This document shows, piece after piece, positions 46,319 to 47,243 of a stretch of DNA of 47,243 nucleotides. This DNA comes from Thermovenabulum sp049701175 (GTDB lineage: Bacteria > Bacillota > Thermosediminibacteria > Thermosediminibacterales > Thermosediminibacteraceae): positions 1-47,243 of the forward strand of contig NZ_JBNATW010000019.1 in assembly GCF_049701175.1 (NCBI RefSeq). The letters run 5' to 3'. The first letter of the stretch is position 1, and each line of letters opens with the position of its first letter. The position numbers were made by a program, and so were the translations under genes. The notes below the pieces were generated by a model, which did no database searches, was not told the DNA's origin, and saw nothing but the letters and a program-made list of their open reading frames with translations.

Positions 46319-46331
46319 TGACTAAAAATAA

Positions 46332-46366
46332 AAGGCTTGGGAATATTAACCATCCTCCCAAGCCTT
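46332..46366 (-). terminator. phage-supplied terminator of tRNA-Thr
   Basis: AAGGCTTGGGA (46332-46342) and TCCCAAGCCTT (46356-46366), perfect 11 bp; on the minus strand followed by TTTTATTTTTAG. Replaces the original terminator now at 1999-2026. Confidence 0.8.
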
Positions 46367-46381
46367 AATTTTATTGCCTTT

Positions 46382-46429
46382 CTGGAGCTGATGGAGGGAT
46401 TCGAACCCTCGACCTGCGCATTACGAGTG
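46382..46429 (-). repeat. right attachment core
   Basis: 48-bp core, here continuous with the tRNA-Thr 5' half. The three-base flank TTT is also shared with the left copy but not the middle one. Confidence 0.95.
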
Positions 46430-46458
46430 CGCTGCTCTGCCTGCTGAGCTACATCAGC
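46383..46458 (-). tRNA. tRNA-Thr(CGT), integration target
   Basis: 76 nt with encoded CCA. Acceptor GCTGATG/CATCAGC, anticodon stem GCGCA/TGCGC with loop CTCGTAA (anticodon CGT), T loop TTCGAAT. It remains intact because the element supplies an identical 3' half. Confidence 0.96.
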
Positions 46459-46748
46459 GATTTTTTACAAATTATATTTTATAGGTTTTGATTATGTTAG
46501 TCAATAAGATTTTATAGACTTGTGTGGTTATTTTATGATAATGGCACCTTGTAGATTATCGTAATAAAATGTCACTATGAGGAAGGAAAAAATTGTTTTG
46601 GGCAAAGAAGAAACCAAATAAACTTAAAGCTAATAAATATATTAATGATAAATGATAAAAAAAGGAGTAAAATGGTTAAAACAGAAGATAAAGTTGTTTA
46701 GAAAAGATATTTGAAAAATAAAACCGATAGAAATTTGATTGAATTAAG
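46459..46748. other. AT-rich host intergenic DNA
   Basis: 290 bp between tRNA-Thr and the 5S promoter. It should hold the minus-strand tRNA-Thr promoter, but I could not pick boxes with confidence. No gene is supported. Confidence 0.5.
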
Positions 46749-46777
46749 TTGACATAGTTAATAAAGTTGAGTATAAT
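46749..46777 (+). promoter_or_regulatory. promoter of 5S rRNA / tRNA-Asn
   Basis: TTGACA (46749-46754), 17 bp, TATAAT (46772-46777). Confidence 0.9.
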
Positions 46778-46812
46778 CAAAATTGATATTGTGAGGTTAA
46801 AAAGAAAATAAA

Positions 46813-46929
46813 GATTTCGGTGGCCATAGCGGAGGGGAAACACCAGTATCCATACCGAACACACAGGTTAAGCCCTCCAGCGCCGATGGTACTGGGGAAA
46901 TCCCGGGAGAGTAGGTCGCTGCCGAAATC
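46813..46929 (+). rRNA. rrf: 5S ribosomal RNA
   Basis: About 117 nt. Terminal stem GATTTCGG/CCGAAATC, conserved GGGGAAACACC, CATACCGAACAC and GGGAGAGTAGGTCGCTGCC. It stands alone with its own promoter and tRNA-Asn, without 16S/23S before it. Confidence 0.95.
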
Positions 46930-46946
46930 TTTATAAATAAAGGTGT

Positions 46947-47021
46947 TCCTCGATAGCTCAGCGGTAGAGCATCCGGCTGTTAACCGGAGGGTCGCAGGTT
47001 CGAATCCTGCTCGGGGAGCCA
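46947..47021 (+). tRNA. tRNA-Asn(GTT)
   Basis: 75 nt with CCA. Acceptor TCCTCGA/TCGGGGA, anticodon arm TCCGG/CCGGA with loop CTGTTAA (anticodon GTT), T loop TTCGAAT. Directly after 5S rRNA and probably cotranscribed. Confidence 0.96.
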
Positions 47022-47188
47022 TTTTTGTTTCAATATCATCTAATTTTTTATGTAGAATCAAGGAACAAGGTAAGTGAGATGGTTACTAAAAAAATGATAT
47101 TATATTAATAAACCTGTTCCTTATTAAAAAAAGTATTAATAAAATATTTGTTTGTTTAAAGTGATAATTAAAAAAATTAAAATCAGGG
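47022..47188. other. host intergenic DNA with imperfect inverted repeat
   Basis: AAGGAACAAGGT (about 47068-47079) can pair with ACCTGTTCCTT further downstream (about 47120-47130) leaving a large loop; possibly a weak terminator of the 5S-tRNA unit. No gene. Confidence 0.4.
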
Positions 47189-47217
47189 TTGACAAAAGGA
47201 GAAGCAGCTGATATAAT
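47189..47217 (+). promoter_or_regulatory. strong promoter running off the window
   Basis: TTGACA (47189-47194), 17 bp, TATAAT (47212-47217). Its gene is outside the window; the context suggests a stable-RNA operon. Confidence 0.85.
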
Positions 47218-47243
47218 ACGAAACTGTGGCGCCTGAGAGAGGC

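Larger units (their letters stand above)
9503..46429. mobile_element. element B: complete-looking contractile-tailed prophage in tRNA-Thr
   Basis: About 36.9 kb between two identical 48-bp tRNA-Thr cores. It carries a full complement: integrase, repressor/Cro switch, recombination and replication genes, HNH/terminases, HK97-type portal, ClpP-like protease and capsid, connector proteins, tail sheath and tube, tape measure, PBSX-like baseplate, fibre, two or three holin-like proteins and an amidase. ATTAGCAA arm sites occur at both ends. No frameshifted or truncated structural gene was seen apart from the expected programmed frameshift, so it is plausibly inducible. Confidence 0.92.

Noticed and set aside
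2035..46429. A single large prophage with an internal chance att repeat
   Set aside because: The middle core is identical over 48 bp, two full integrases are present, arm repeats differ, and composition changes sharply at 9.5 kb.
46777..47061. 94-codon minus-strand frame beginning near MAPRAGFEPATLRL
   Set aside because: It is the antisense of tRNA-Asn and 5S rRNA, a well-known spurious translation of tRNA genes.

Overview
The window looks like a low-GC Firmicute chromosome, probably a thermophilic clostridium of the Thermoanaerobacterales type. This is an inference from the AT-rich host flanks, the CRISPR-repeat family seen at 7347-7442 and an S-layer (SLH) domain on the phage lysin. Host DNA is visible only at the edges. 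The left edge (1-2034) has a zinc-ribbon coiled-coil protein, an RNase HI and the RNase P RNA. The right edge (from about 46383) has tRNA-Thr(CGT), 5S rRNA, tRNA-Asn(GTT) and a strong promoter running off the end.

Between them sit two mobile elements in tandem at the 3' end of tRNA-Thr. A 48-bp identical core derived from the tRNA 3' half occurs three times (2035-2082, 9503-9550, 46382-46429); only the right copy belongs to an intact tRNA. Element A (2035-9550, about 7.5 kb, visibly more GC-rich) carries its own tyrosine integrase, an HTH regulator, a CHC2 zinc-finger primase-type protein, a P-loop helicase-like ATPase whose 3' end holds 12 hexamer iterons, a late-regulator-like sigma-r4 protein and a terminase-small-subunit-like HTH protein. 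It has no capsid or tail genes, so it looks like a phage satellite. Element B (9503-46429, about 36.9 kb) is an apparently complete prophage with a contractile tail: lysogeny module on the minus strand (integrase, ImmA/IrrE peptidase, DUF3800 protein, CI-like repressor), then rightward early genes (Gam, RecT, replication initiator, DnaC-like loader, SSB, RecU), an accessory block (ADP-ribosylglycohydrolase, amidoligase, gamma-glutamylcyclotransferase-like, DUF4406-like), a late regulator, HNH/TerS/TerL, HK97-type head genes, a PBSX/Mu-like tail with a -1 frameshift chaperone, baseplate, fibre, holins and amidase.

The most interesting signals lie outside the genes. (1) Element A carries a roughly 78-bp segment homologous to the non-coding segment between the HNH and TerS genes of prophage B, where a cos site is expected; this suggests a satellite able to use the neighbour's packaging machinery. 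(2) Element A carries a CRISPR-like mini-array: two type I-B-style repeats around a 35-nt spacer plus a decayed third repeat, with no cas genes. It could be a virus-borne mini-array or an RNA anti-CRISPR. (3) A compact nested-helix RNA candidate lies immediately downstream of the DUF3800 gene. (4) Both elements have iteron clusters inside their replication genes that look like embedded origins.

All assignments are from reading sequence and translated proteins by eye. No database search, folding program or alignment tool was run.
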